From contig JAGBPS010000033.1 in the NCBI GenBank assembly GCA_017633255.1, positions 1 to 63,036 of the forward strand: a stretch of 63,036 nucleotides of DNA. Direction: 5' to 3'. The notes under the pieces are model-generated. The model saw only the letters and a list, made by a program, of their open reading frames with translations, was not told the origin of the DNA and made no database searches. Positions within the stretch are counted from its first letter, which is position 1, and each line of letters opens with the position of its first letter. Below are positions 17,072 to 25,983 of the stretch, one piece after another. Both the position numbers and the translations under genes were made by a program. The stretch comes from Bacteroidales bacterium. Lineage in GTDB: Bacteria; Bacteroidota; Bacteroidia; Bacteroidales; WCHB1-69.

Positions 17072-17461
17072 ATGGCAAAGAATACCAAATCAACAAAGAA
17101 AAAAGTTGTTAGAATTGATGCAATGGGCAAGGCCTTCGTGTATGCGTCGTTCAATAATGTTATTGTTTCCCTCACCAATAGCGACGGTCAGGTTATTTCT
17201 TGGTCTTCCGCTGGTAAGATGGGATTCAGAGGCTCCAAGAAGAACACTCCTTATGCAGCTCAGATGGCTGCCCAGGATTGCGCCAAAGTTGCCTATGATC
17301 TTGGCTTAAGAAAGGTTAAGGTTTTTGTAAAGGGACCTGGTGGTGGTAGAGAATCCGCTATCAGAACCATTCACGCCGCCGGTATCATGGTGGAAGAGAT
17401 CACCGATGTGACTCCGCTTCCGCACAATGGTTGCCGTCCTCCCAAACGCAGACGTGTATAA
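17072..17461 (+). CDS. rpsK: Ribosomal protein S11
   Basis: Platform protein of the small subunit, 129 aa. Signatures include [38 protein letters not shown] and the C-terminal [13 protein letters not shown]. It follows rpsM by 26 bases. Confidence 0.98.
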   Translation: MAKNTKSTKKKVVRIDAMGKAFVYASFNNVIVSLTNSDGQVISWSSAGKMGFRGSKKNTPYAAQMAAQDCAKVAYDLGLRKVKVFVKGPGGGRESAIRTIHAAGIMVEEITDVTPLPHNGCRPPKRRRV

Positions 17462-17502
17462 TTTATCAACATCAGTATAAAGAACCTTAAAATAGCAAGA
17501 AA

Positions 17503-18108
17503 ATGGCAAGATATACAGGACCTAAAACCAAGATTGCAAGAAAGTTCCATGAACCCATTTATGGAGCTGACAAATATTTTGAACATAAGAATTATCCTCC
17601 CGGACAGCATGGTCAGTCCAGAAAACGTTCTAAACTGTCAGAGTACGGTATGCAGTTGCAGGAAAAGCAGAAAGCTAAATACACTTACGGTATTCTGGAA
17701 CGTCAGTTTAGAAAATTGTTCCACGCTGCTGCCCGCAAGAAAGGTATCACTGGTCAGAACTTGATGAAACTTATCGAATCACGTCTTGACAATGTGGTAT
17801 ATCGTCTGGGTATTGCTCCGAGCAGAGCCGCTGCACGTCAGCTGGTGAGCCACAGACATATCCTGTTGAACGGTCAGATCTGCAACATTCCCTCCGCACT
17901 GTTAGTGCCTGGTGATATCGTGGCAGTTCGCGAACGTTCAAAATCTCTCGAAGTGATTACCAACTCACTGAGTGGCAAGACCAACAGCTTCTCATGGTTG
18001 GAATGGGACGGCAATATGATGAGCGGTAAGTTCATGAACTATCCCGAGAGAGAGGAAATTCCCGAAACCATCAACGAACAGGCTATCGTTGAGTTGTATT
18101 CTAAATAG
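17503..18108 (+). CDS. rpsD: Ribosomal protein S4
   Basis: Primary 16S rRNA binder, 201 aa. It has the N-terminal [15 protein letters not shown], the S4 RNA-binding domain around residues 92-155 ([30 protein letters not shown]) and no zinc-finger cysteines. In many bacteria S4 represses the alpha operon; here a repeat-bearing 110-base spacer separates it from rpoA. Confidence 0.98.
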   Translation: MARYTGPKTKIARKFHEPIYGADKYFEHKNYPPGQHGQSRKRSKLSEYGMQLQEKQKAKYTYGILERQFRKLFHAAARKKGITGQNLMKLIESRLDNVVYRLGIAPSRAAARQLVSHRHILLNGQICNIPSALLVPGDIVAVRERSKSLEVITNSLSGKTNSFSWLEWDGNMMSGKFMNYPEREEIPETINEQAIVELYSK

Positions 18109-18140
18109 TAATTAGCTGCCGGTAACCGAGGTGGGGACAA

Positions 18141-18176
18141 AGATTAGAAGGTTAGAAGGTTACACGGTTAGAAGGA
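18141..18176. repeat. GGTTAGAA tandem words inside the alpha operon
   Basis: AGATTAGAAGGTTAGAAGG, then TTACACGGTTAGAAGG, lies between rpsD and rpoA. It is built like the other intergenic words in this window: short, degenerate and with repeated TAG. It interrupts a spacer that is normally compact. Confidence 0.6.
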
Positions 18177-18218
18177 ATACAAGGTAAAGAAGTAAATAAC
18201 AATCAAAACAAAATAGAA

Positions 18219-19214
18219 ATGGCAATTTTAACGTTTCAAAAGCCCGACAAGGTCATCATGATCGAGGCCGACGATTTCCATGGCAAGTTTGAATTCCGTC
18301 CCTTGCAGCAGGGATATGGTATGACCATCGGAAACGCCTTGCGTCGTGTGCTGATCTCCTCGCTCGAGGGCTATGCCATCACTTCTGTCAAGATCGAAGG
18401 TGTGGTGCAAGAGTTTTCCTCAATCCAGGGTGTTATGGAAGATGTAACCGACATCATCCTTAACCTCAAGCAGATCCGCTTCAAAAACAAGATTGAGAAC
18501 AACAACTCAGAGACCGCTAAGATCGTTATCTCCGGTCAGGACAAATTCACTGCCGGTGACATGAACCGTTTCCTGAACTATTTCCAGGTGTTGAATCCGG
18601 AATTGCTGATTTGCCGTATGGAACCCGAGGTGGTGCTGTCTATGGAAATCACTATTGACAAGGGTCGCGGTTATGTCCCCGCTGAGGAGAATAAGTCACT
18701 GCACGAGGGTATCGGTGTCATCACCATCGATTCAATTCACACTCCCATCAAGAATGTGAAATACACTGTTGAGAATTACCGTGTGGAGCAGCGCACTGAC
18801 TTTGAGAAGCTGGTGTTCGAGATTGATACCGATGGTTCCATCCATCCGAAGGAAGCTTTGAAAGAGGCTGCCAAGATATTGATCCAGCACTTCGTACTGT
18901 TCTCTGACGAGAAGATTGCCATGGATTCGCCCGAACTGAGTGTTTCCAACGAAGAGTTTGACGACGCTTCCAAGTTGACTCGTCAGATCCTGAAATCCAA
19001 ACTGGTGGATATGGACCTGTCTGTACGTGCCCTCAACTGCTTGAAGACCGCTGAACTGGAGACCTTGGGAGACCTTGTTGCCATCCATAAGAGCGATTTG
19101 TTGAAATTCAGAAATTTCGGTAAGAAATCTTTGGCCGAATTGGAAGATTTGGTGAAGTCGAAAGGTCTGGAATTTGGAATGAATGTATCAAAGTATAAAT
19201 TAGATAAGGATTAA
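18219..19214 (+). CDS. rpoA: RNA polymerase alpha subunit
   Basis: Assembles the core RNA polymerase and contacts activators and UP elements. 331 aa: the N-terminal dimerisation domain has [20 protein letters not shown] and [13 protein letters not shown]. The C-terminal domain (about 255-331) has the helix-hairpin-helix [20 protein letters not shown] and [18 protein letters not shown]. rplQ starts five bases after its stop. Confidence 0.98.
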   Translation: MAILTFQKPDKVIMIEADDFHGKFEFRPLQQGYGMTIGNALRRVLISSLEGYAITSVKIEGVVQEFSSIQGVMEDVTDIILNLKQIRFKNKIENNNSETAKIVISGQDKFTAGDMNRFLNYFQVLNPELLICRMEPEVVLSMEITIDKGRGYVPAEENKSLHEGIGVITIDSIHTPIKNVKYTVENYRVEQRTDFEKLVFEIDTDGSIHPKEALKEAAKILIQHFVLFSDEKIAMDSPELSVSNEEFDDASKLTRQILKSKLVDMDLSVRALNCLKTAELETLGDLVAIHKSDLLKFRNFGKKSLAELEDLVKSKGLEFGMNVSKYKLDKD

Positions 19215-19219
19215 GAATC

Positions 19220-19717
19220 ATGAGACACGCGAAAAGAATCAATCATTTAGGAAGAACAAGCGCGCACAGAGCTGCCATGTTGTCCAATATGGCTACCTCC
19301 TTGATCATGCATAAGCACATCCATACCACTTTGGCCAAAGCTAAGGAGTTGAAGAAGTTTGTGGAACCGCTGATTACGCGCAGCAAAAACGACACGACTC
19401 ATTCAAGACGTATGGTTTTCGCTTCCCTGCACAACAAGTTTGCTGTCAGCGAATTGTTCAGAGAAGTCTCTCAGAAAGTGGCTGACCGCCCCGGTGGTTA
19501 TACCCGTATTCTGAAGACCGGTTTCAGAAAAGGTGACAATGCCGAAATGTGCATCATCGAATTGGTGGACTATAACGAAACCTACACCACTACCGAAACC
19601 AAGAAGAAAACTACAAGAACCAGACGTAGCAAAAAGTCAGCTCCCAAGGCTGAAGTTGAAGCTACCGCTGCTGAAGCAGTTGAGGCTCCTGCCGCAGAGG
19701 CACCCGCCGCTGAGTAA
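19220..19717 (+). CDS. rplQ: Ribosomal protein L17 with acidic/Ala-rich tail
   Basis: Large-subunit protein. The core (1-118) has [20 protein letters not shown] and [20 protein letters not shown]. It is followed by a low-complexity tail (about 125-165) first rich in Lys/Arg/Thr, then Ala/Glu/Pro. Such tails are common in Bacteroidetes L17. Last gene of the ribosomal cluster; a strong terminator follows. Confidence 0.97.
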   Translation: MRHAKRINHLGRTSAHRAAMLSNMATSLIMHKHIHTTLAKAKELKKFVEPLITRSKNDTTHSRRMVFASLHNKFAVSELFREVSQKVADRPGGYTRILKTGFRKGDNAEMCIIELVDYNETYTTTETKKKTTRTRRSKKSAPKAEVEATAAEAVEAPAAEAPAAE

Positions 19718-19747
19718 GCTGACGGTTTTTGAGATTTTGTTCAAAAT

Positions 19748-19784
19748 AAAACTCTCTTTGTTGTACAACAAGAGAGTTTTTTTT
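19748..19784 (+). terminator. Terminator of the ribosomal cluster
   Basis: AAACTCTCT...AGAGAGTTT with an inner TTGTTGTACAACAA palindrome, followed by a run of T, 31 bases after rplQ. Confidence 0.88.
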
Positions 19785-19785
19785 A

Positions 19786-19793
19786 TATTTTTG
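19786..19793 (+). promoter_or_regulatory. -7 box of the mscL promoter
   Basis: TATTTTTG matches TAnnTTTG directly after the preceding terminator, giving a leader of roughly 45-50 nt to the mscL ATG. Confidence 0.55.
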
Positions 19794-19846
19794 CCGATAC
19801 ATACTGAGAGAAAACATATTTATTCACTAACTAAAAATTCAATACT

Positions 19847-20284
19847 ATGGGCTTTTTTAAAGAATTCAAGGAATTTGCCATGAAAGGCAATGTTATGGAC
19901 ATGGCTATCGGTGTGATCATCGGTGGTGCTTTTGGCAAGATTGTCACTTCTTTGGTCAACGATGTGCTGATGCCCCTGATTGGCGCATTGATCGGTAATG
20001 TTGACTTTACCACACTTTCAGTCACACTGAGAGAAGCTGTGATGAATGGCGAAGAGGTGGTGAAAGAAGCTGTAACCCTGCATTACGGTAATTTCATCCA
20101 GACGACTGTTGATTTCCTCATTGTGGCTTTCTGTATCTTCTTGGTGATTAAACTGATCAACAAGGCTTCTAATATGGTGAAAAAACCTGCTGAGGAAGAA
20201 GCTCCCGCTGCTCCCGCTGAGCCGGAACCCACCAAGGAAGAAATTCTGTTGACTGAGATCAGAGACCTGCTGAAGCAGAAATAA
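19847..20284 (+). CDS. mscL: Large-conductance mechanosensitive channel MscL
   Basis: Inner-membrane pentameric emergency valve opened by membrane tension under hypo-osmotic shock. 145 aa: the N-terminal amphipathic helix [20 protein letters not shown] leads into TM1 ([20 protein letters not shown]). A periplasmic loop follows, then TM2 near residues 84-106 ([20 protein letters not shown]), a Pro/Ala/Glu linker and the C-terminal helix [15 protein letters not shown]. Monocistronic, with its own promoter and terminator. Confidence 0.97.
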   Translation: MGFFKEFKEFAMKGNVMDMAIGVIIGGAFGKIVTSLVNDVLMPLIGALIGNVDFTTLSVTLREAVMNGEEVVKEAVTLHYGNFIQTTVDFLIVAFCIFLVIKLINKASNMVKKPAEEEAPAAPAEPEPTKEEILLTEIRDLLKQK

Positions 20285-20301
20285 TATATCAGTCTTGAAA
20301 G

Positions 20302-20333
20302 AAAAAAAAGGAGGGCAATGGTCCTCCTTTTTT
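20302..20333 (+). terminator. Terminator of mscL
   Basis: AAAAAGGAGG...CCTCCTTTTTT hairpin with T-tract, 18 bases after the stop. Confidence 0.88.
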
Positions 20334-20423
20334 GTTATTCATATATATCGTAGATTTATGCTGTCAATTGTTGGCCGTCGGGATGTGGACACATATCGTA
20401 TAATTGTCATAGTGCGGCCGGAT

Positions 20424-20455
20424 AAAAAAAAAGCCCGTAATCGCGGGCTTTTTTT
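20424..20455. terminator. Bidirectional terminator between mscL and korC
   Basis: AAAAAAAGCCCG...CGGGCTTTTTTT is symmetrical and serves the kor operon on the minus strand. Confidence 0.82.
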
Positions 20456-20491
20456 ATGGAAGGGGCGGACATTCATCCGCCCGTCCGATGA

Positions 20492-21043
20492 TTACAGTGT
20501 GTGGTAAGGTTTCAGCAAACCCTTGCCGATTTCCACTGCTTCCTCGTTCTTGGGAATGAGGTGGTGGTGACGTTCAGGCAGAGATTTTTCCAAACCTTTG
20601 TGCAACATTTCGGGGGTTACCAAGGGTTTCACCTTGAGGAAACCGCCCAGCACGATCATGTTGAACAGCTTGGAGATACCCAGTTCGCTGGCTTTGTCGG
20701 CAGCGGCCACCTGATAGATGTTGATGTCTTTGCGGGTGGGGTGGTGTGAGATACCGTTCGGGTCATAAATCAACAGACCACCTGGTTTTACTGAGCTTTC
20801 GAATTTGTCCATGGACTGCTGGTTCAGGATGATGGCGGTGTCGAACTGGTTCAGATAAGGAGAGCAGATACGCTCGTCGCTCAAAATTACCGTTACGTTA
20901 GAAGTACCACCACGCATTTCAGGTCCGTAGGAGGGAAGCCAGCTGACTTCCTTGTCTTGCATAATGCCGGCGTAAGCCAGGATTTTACCCATTGAGAGTA
21001 CACCTTGACCGCCGAAGCCTGCTATAATAATTTCTTCTGTCAT
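20492..21043 (-). CDS. korC: 2-oxoglutarate:ferredoxin oxidoreductase, gamma subunit
   Basis: Gamma-domain subunit of the CoA-acylating 2-oxoglutarate:ferredoxin oxidoreductase that makes or uses succinyl-CoA in anaerobes. 183 aa with EIIIAGFGGQGVLSMGKILA at the N-terminus and SYGPEMRGGTSNVTVILSD, the motif that distinguishes it from IorB. Last gene of korD-korA-korB-korC, 21 bases after korB. Confidence 0.95.
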   Translation of the reverse strand: MTEEIIIAGFGGQGVLSMGKILAYAGIMQDKEVSWLPSYGPEMRGGTSNVTVILSDERICSPYLNQFDTAIILNQQSMDKFESSVKPGGLLIYDPNGISHHPTRKDINIYQVAAADKASELGISKLFNMIVLGGFLKVKPLVTPEMLHKGLEKSLPERHHHLIPKNEEAVEIGKGLLKPYHTL

Positions 21044-21064
21044 TGCTTTGTGAATTTAAGGTTA

Positions 21065-21907
21065 TTATTTTTTTCTCAATGAATAAAGGGTTTCATTGGG
21101 TTGGTCGAAGGTAGCGACGCGTTCGATGAACTTAGGATCGAACTTGCCATCCACTTTCATATCTCCCAGCGGGAAGTATTTCAAGGTGTTTTCTTCCATC
21201 CATTTGTTGGCCTGAACAGCGGTCATCTTCCAGCCGGAGTTACAGTTGGAGGTAACTTCCACGAAAGAAACGCCCTTGTTGAGTTTCTGGTTCTCGAAGG
21301 CCTGGCGGATAGCTTTCTTGCATTTACGGGCCAAAGCGGGAGTATAAACAGCCTGACGGGTCACATAGTAAGTGCCGGGCAGCTGAGCCAATGCTTCGGT
21401 CAGACGCATGGTGTGTCCCATGATTTCGGGGTCACGGCCATAGGGGCAGGTCACGGTTTCCATACCCTCGAGGGTGGTGGGAGCCATCTGACCGCCGGTC
21501 ATACCGTAGATACCGTTGTTGATGAAGATCATGGTGATGTTTTCGCCACGGTTGCATGCGTGCATTACTTCGGCGCAGCCGATAGAAGCCAAGTCACCGT
21601 CGCCCTGGTATGAGAATACGAAAGTATCGGGGCGCAGACGTTTGATGGCTGATGCGCAGGCGGGAGCACGGCCGTGGGCGGCTTCCACGAAGTCAACATC
21701 AAAATAATTGTAAGCCAGAACAGAGCAGCCTACCGGTGAGATACCGATGACATTGTCCTGAATGCCCATTTCCTCGATCACCTCGGCGATGATTCTGTGA
21801 ACAGTACCGTGTCCGCAGCCTGGGCAGTAGTGCATGGTGGCATCCTTCAAAACAGAGGTGCGCTTGTACACTAAGTTTTCGGGTTTGATAATATCTTCTC
21901 TTGTCAT
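21065..21907 (-). CDS. korB: 2-oxoglutarate:ferredoxin oxidoreductase, beta subunit (TPP)
   Basis: Thiamine-diphosphate and iron-sulfur subunit. 280 aa with cluster-type cysteines in HYCPGCGHG, then GISPVGCSVLA, the TPP/Mg motif QGDGDLASIGCAEVMHACNR with INNGIYGMTGGQMAPTT, and a C-terminal region with further Cys. Forms the complex with KorA, KorC and the ferredoxin-like KorD; 19 bases downstream of korA. Confidence 0.96.
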   Translation of the reverse strand: MTREDIIKPENLVYKRTSVLKDATMHYCPGCGHGTVHRIIAEVIEEMGIQDNVIGISPVGCSVLAYNYFDVDFVEAAHGRAPACASAIKRLRPDTFVFSYQGDGDLASIGCAEVMHACNRGENITMIFINNGIYGMTGGQMAPTTLEGMETVTCPYGRDPEIMGHTMRLTEALAQLPGTYYVTRQAVYTPALARKCKKAIRQAFENQKLNKGVSFVEVTSNCNSGWKMTAVQANKWMEENTLKYFPLGDMKVDGKFDPKFIERVATFDQPNETLYSLRKK

Positions 21908-21926
21908 AATTTCAATGCAAATTAAA

Positions 21927-23006
21927 TTATTTTACCATTTTTTTCAAAGCTTCGAAAATCTCAACCGGGGTTGGGATGACACCGCCGTAGCGGCCGTAAT
22001 GCTCAACGGGAACGTTGCAATTCACTGCCAGTTTCACGTCTTCGATCATCTGGCCGGCGTTCATTTCAACGCTAAGGATTTTCTTCATGCGGCCACCGAT
22101 TTCAGCAACAGCCTTGGTCGGGAAGGGCCACAGGGTGATAGGACGTACCAAACCGACTTTGATGCCTTCGGCGCGTGCCAGTTCCATAGCTTTCATACAG
22201 ATACGTGCAGCTGAGCCGTACGCTACGAACAGATATTCGGCGTCGTCGCACTGGATAGCTTCGTGACGGGCGTCTTCTTCTTCGCATTTTCTGTATTTGG
22301 CCTGGATTCTCTCGTTGATAGCCTCTTGTTTCAGAGCTTCGAGTTCAAGAGAAGTGACGATAGTGCTCTTGCCGCCTGCGCGGTGACCAGTAGCAGCCCA
22401 AGGACAATGTTCTTCGATATATTCGTTGGTCCAGCGGGGCTTGTAGTCGTCCACCATCACTTTTTCCATCACCTGACCGATTACACCGTCAGAGAGGATA
22501 GCGGCGGGGTTTCTGTATTTGAAAGCCAAGTCGAAACCGAGTTCCACGAAGTCGTACATTTCCTGAACAGAAGCGGGAGCCAAGGTGATCAGTCTGTAGT
22601 CACCGTGACCGCCACCCTTGGTGGTCTGGAAATAGTCGGACTGTGAGGGCTGGATGGTACCGAGGCCTGGGCCGCCACGAACGACGTTGACACACAGTGC
22701 GGGCAGCTCAGCGCCTGCAATGTAAGACAGACCTTCCTGCATCAGGGAGAAACCGGGAGAGGAAGAAGAGGTCATAACGCGTTTACCAGTGGATGCGCCA
22801 GCGTAAACCATGTTGATAGAGGCCAGCTCGCTTTCGGCTTGAAGCACAACCATGCCGGTTGTCAGATATGGTCTTTCAGCCATCAGGTGTTCGAGAACCT
22901 CACTCTGCGGAGTGATAGGATATCCGAAATAACCGTCGCAGCCCATACGGATGGCTGCTTCAGCAATGGCTTGATTACCCTTCATTAATTTTAATTCTTT
23001 TGCCAT
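21927..23006 (-). CDS. korA: 2-oxoglutarate:ferredoxin oxidoreductase, alpha subunit
   Basis: Pyrimidine-binding and transketolase-C-like subunit that binds the 2-oxoacid. 359 aa: LMKGNQAIAEAAIRMGCDG, FGYPITPQSEVLEHL, and SPGFSLMQEGLSYIAGAELP near residues 83-102. The C-terminal part has LVRPITLWPFP and SVEMNAGQMIEDV. The GYPITPQSE stretch identifies the 2-oxoglutarate type rather than the pyruvate type. Operon position second. Confidence 0.96.
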   Translation of the reverse strand: MAKELKLMKGNQAIAEAAIRMGCDGYFGYPITPQSEVLEHLMAERPYLTTGMVVLQAESELASINMVYAGASTGKRVMTSSSSPGFSLMQEGLSYIAGAELPALCVNVVRGGPGLGTIQPSQSDYFQTTKGGGHGDYRLITLAPASVQEMYDFVELGFDLAFKYRNPAAILSDGVIGQVMEKVMVDDYKPRWTNEYIEEHCPWAATGHRAGGKSTIVTSLELEALKQEAINERIQAKYRKCEEEDARHEAIQCDDAEYLFVAYGSAARICMKAMELARAEGIKVGLVRPITLWPFPTKAVAEIGGRMKKILSVEMNAGQMIEDVKLAVNCNVPVEHYGRYGGVIPTPVEIFEALKKMVK

Positions 23007-23062
23007 TTTGTAATTTGTTTAGTTGTTAATTGTTTTGTTTTTTCTTGCTTCTGACCGCGTGA

Positions 23063-23284
23063 TTACTCTTTGGCGCGGTAAACTTCGATAACGCCGTCGG
23101 GGCAGATGACCGCACAGTTGGCGCAGCCAATACACGCGTCGGCATTGACAACCTCAAGGTAGTTGTAACCTTTTGCATTTACTTTCTTCGAAAGTGCAAT
23201 GACGCCGTTGGGGCAGCCAGTGATGCACACTTCGCAACCTTTACACTTTTCAGTGTTGATGACTAATGCTCCTTTAAATGCCAT
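23063..23284 (-). CDS. korD: 2-oxoglutarate:ferredoxin oxidoreductase, delta (ferredoxin-like) subunit
   Basis: 73-aa two-[4Fe-4S] protein with CKGCEVCITGCP and CIGCANCAVICP motifs; it carries electrons from the TPP site to external ferredoxin. First gene of the korDABC operon. The 130 bases upstream hold no clear TAnnTTTG box, only a near match (TATTTTCG). Confidence 0.94.
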   Translation of the reverse strand: MAFKGALVINTEKCKGCEVCITGCPNGVIALSKKVNAKGYNYLEVVNADACIGCANCAVICPDGVIEVYRAKE

Positions 23285-23414
23285 AATTTTAAATTTTTAT
23301 GTGTTAGTAATTTTGGTTAAAATGTTCTTTTTTACAGGTTCAAAAAAAGCATACGAAAATACGAAAAATTTCCTTACCTCCAACGCTTTTCAGAATATTT
23401 TTTTTCTTGCCTTT

Positions 23415-24623
23415 TTATTGCTCTTGTTTGGTTTTGTTTTCTTTGACCTCCAATTGCAGTTTTACATCATTCAAAACATTCATGAAATTGATAAATGCTT
23501 GATAAGGAGATGGATATACATCGAAATTCCGTCGTACGCTGTCGTGAGCGAACCACTTGGTGCTCATGAAGTTGAAGTGGTCGGCGGCCTGCAACTGCAG
23601 CCAGCTTTCCTTGGCAACCTTGTTTTTTGATTTCTTATACAGACTCTCCAACTTGAATAATTGGTTGAAAGCTTCCTGTTGCAGGTCATTACCCAGCCAT
23701 TCGGCGGTGTCTTTTTCATCACCTGAATAAGAAATGGGCCAGGGTGCGTGCATGGTGGAGCAGGGAACCTTCATGGTGGTCACTTCCTTCGGGGTGATGA
23801 ATTTGTATTTTTCATTTTCAGCTAACTGTGAGAACAATGCTTTGAAGAATTCAAAGATGCCTGTGTCGGCAGAATGGTATTCGCCGATGGTTTCATAATC
23901 GAAAAACAGATTGATGAAAGGCGCATCGTCAGGAATTTTGTTCAGATTGTTGATGTATTTCTCGGCGGTCAGCCCCATGCCGTCCCAGTCTTTTTCCTCG
24001 AAGCGCAGGGTGATGTCGTCGCACAGACGGTAGCTTCTGAGCATCAGTTTCAGGTCAGTCTGGAAGGGGTTGCAGTAGAGGTAGCACGGACTCTTCCAGC
24101 CCAGAATATGACGGGCGCCTTCGGTCAGCACCACATCGTAGCCTGCCTCGTGCAGCCATTCTCCGATTTCGTCGGAATAGATAATTTCGGTGTTGCAGAA
24201 CGAGGAGGGACGAACCTTGAACACTTCCTTCAGCAACTTCTCCTGCAGCTTCACTTGCTCCATGAAACAGGTTTTGTTGTACAAAGAGGCAAGACTGTGG
24301 GTATAGGTGTTACCAGTGATTTCCACGTTCTTGGTGGCAATCAGTTGCTTGAAACTGTCAATCACCTCGGGACAGTATTGCTGGAACAAATGAATGGAAC
24401 TTCCCGCAATACTGAAACTTACTTTGATCTTGTCCCCGTACTTGGCCATCAGTTCCTGCAGCATGGCGTTGGCGGGTAGATAGCAGCGCTCGGCCAGACG
24501 GTTGGCCAGATAGCTGTTCTGGTACTCGTCAAAATATTCATGGTGTTGGTTGATGTCGAAGAATCTATAGGTTCTTAAACGGAACGGCTGACTGATATGA
24601 AAATGGAAGCAAATATTATGCAT
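23415..24623 (-). CDS. Glycoside hydrolase family 57 (alpha-amylase/branching type)
   Basis: Cytosolic alpha-glucan-acting enzyme of the GH57 family, 402 aa. It begins NICFHFHISQPFRLR (the HQP-like motif 1) and contains VEITGNTYTHSL (motif 2), SSFCNTEIIYSDEIGEWL with the probable catalytic Glu (motif 3), and FFDYETIGEYH with the probable acid Asp (motif 4). No signal peptide. It is the third gene after debranching enzyme and GT4 transferase, 25 bases from the latter, so a role in storage glycogen turnover is likely; whether it hydrolyses or transfers cannot be told. Confidence 0.9.
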   Translation of the reverse strand: MHNICFHFHISQPFRLRTYRFFDINQHHEYFDEYQNSYLANRLAERCYLPANAMLQELMAKYGDKIKVSFSIAGSSIHLFQQYCPEVIDSFKQLIATKNVEITGNTYTHSLASLYNKTCFMEQVKLQEKLLKEVFKVRPSSFCNTEIIYSDEIGEWLHEAGYDVVLTEGARHILGWKSPCYLYCNPFQTDLKLMLRSYRLCDDITLRFEEKDWDGMGLTAEKYINNLNKIPDDAPFINLFFDYETIGEYHSADTGIFEFFKALFSQLAENEKYKFITPKEVTTMKVPCSTMHAPWPISYSGDEKDTAEWLGNDLQQEAFNQLFKLESLYKKSKNKVAKESWLQLQAADHFNFMSTKWFAHDSVRRNFDVYPSPYQAFINFMNVLNDVKLQLEVKENKTKQEQ

Positions 24624-24648
24624 GGTGTTGTATTTGAAAGCGTTATTA

Positions 24649-25932
24649 TTATCTGTTGATTACTTTGGTGTATATGCCCTTGAGTTTGCGGGCCACATTT
24701 TCCCATTTCAGGTTATCGACTTCCTCTTTGCCTTTGCTGATAAAGAGCTTGGACAGGGCTGGGTAGTGGAGCAGGCCGTAGATGGCATCGGCGGTGGCGT
24801 CGATGTCCCAGAAATCGACCTTGATGGCATATTGCAGCACTTCGGCCACACCTGATTGCTTAGAGATGACCACCGGCACATTGGCACGCATGGCTTCCAA
24901 CGGGGAAATACCGAAAGGCTCTGAAATAGAAGGCATTACATATACGTCGCTCATACCGAACATCTTGTCGATGTCGTCGCCGCGCAAGAATCCGGTGAAA
25001 TGGAAGCGGTCGGCAATGCCCAACTCAGCCACTCGCTCGATGATGTGCGGCATCATGTCACCGTCACCGGCCAACACAAAACGGACGTCGGGATCTTTTT
25101 CCAGTACTTTCCGTGCCGTCTCCACAAAGTAGTCGGGACCTTTCTGGAAAGTGACACGTCCCAAGAAGGTGACAATCTTCTCTTTGACATTTTTGCTACG
25201 TTCAATGACTTTATCAGTAGGAATGACCGCATTGTGCAAAGTGACCACCTTGTCGGCGGGGATATGATATTTGTCGATGACGATTTGTCGGGTGAGGTCG
25301 CTGACCGCGCATACCATGTCGGCTTCGCTCATGCCATAGCGTTCAAGCCCATATACCACACTGTTGATGTTATGCTCGCCGGAGCGGTCGTACTCGGTGG
25401 CGTGGATGTGCACCACCAAAGGTTTTCCGCTGACTTTCTTGGCGGCGATACCGGCTTTGTAGGTCAGCCAGTCGTGGGCGTGGATAATGTCGAACTGCTC
25501 GTTTCGGGCGATTTCAGCGGCCACCTCCGCATAGCGGTCCACCTCCTGCATGAGGTTGCTGCCATAGCGGCCGGAGAACTCGTATTTGCGTTTGCCACCG
25601 TAGGTGTCGCTTGAAAGTATGCCGCTGTCAAGCTGGTTGATGACATTATAATAATCGTCTAATCCAACGTAGGGTATCAGTCTTGAGTTGACTTGGATAT
25701 AGGTGGTGTCACCTCCTTGCTGGAAGAAAGCGGAGAAGCGGGGATCCACCTCCACATCGCTGGCATTGATGATCTTGATCAGACTCTGGTCTTCGTCGCC
25801 AGAGGCTTTGGGCATGACGAAAGCGACATCCACCCCGTTGACCGCCAGTCCCTTGGTCAGGCCGTAGCAGGCTGTGCCCAAACCGCCGGCGATGTGCGGG
25901 GGAAACTCCCATCCAAACATTAAAACTTTCAT
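24649..25932 (-). CDS. Glycosyltransferase family 4, glycogen-synthase-like
   Basis: Nucleotide-sugar glycosyltransferase with a GT-B fold, 427 aa. The N-terminal motif VLMFGWEFPPHIAGGLGTAC carries the KxGGL-like glycine loop. The C-terminal donor domain has VTFLGRVTFQKGPDYFVE and the EX7E motif EPFGISPLEAMRANVPVV. The neighbourhood of a debranching enzyme and GH57 suggests glycogen synthesis. The annotation as glycogen synthase is inferred from context; the sequence alone supports GT4/GT5. Confidence 0.88.
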   Translation of the reverse strand: MKVLMFGWEFPPHIAGGLGTACYGLTKGLAVNGVDVAFVMPKASGDEDQSLIKIINASDVEVDPRFSAFFQQGGDTTYIQVNSRLIPYVGLDDYYNVINQLDSGILSSDTYGGKRKYEFSGRYGSNLMQEVDRYAEVAAEIARNEQFDIIHAHDWLTYKAGIAAKKVSGKPLVVHIHATEYDRSGEHNINSVVYGLERYGMSEADMVCAVSDLTRQIVIDKYHIPADKVVTLHNAVIPTDKVIERSKNVKEKIVTFLGRVTFQKGPDYFVETARKVLEKDPDVRFVLAGDGDMMPHIIERVAELGIADRFHFTGFLRGDDIDKMFGMSDVYVMPSISEPFGISPLEAMRANVPVVISKQSGVAEVLQYAIKVDFWDIDATADAIYGLLHYPALSKLFISKGKEEVDNLKWENVARKLKGIYTKVINR

Positions 25933-25983
25933 CAGTATCTCTTTTTATTTGTAATCAAATTGAATGTTGCAGTCGGACTGCTT

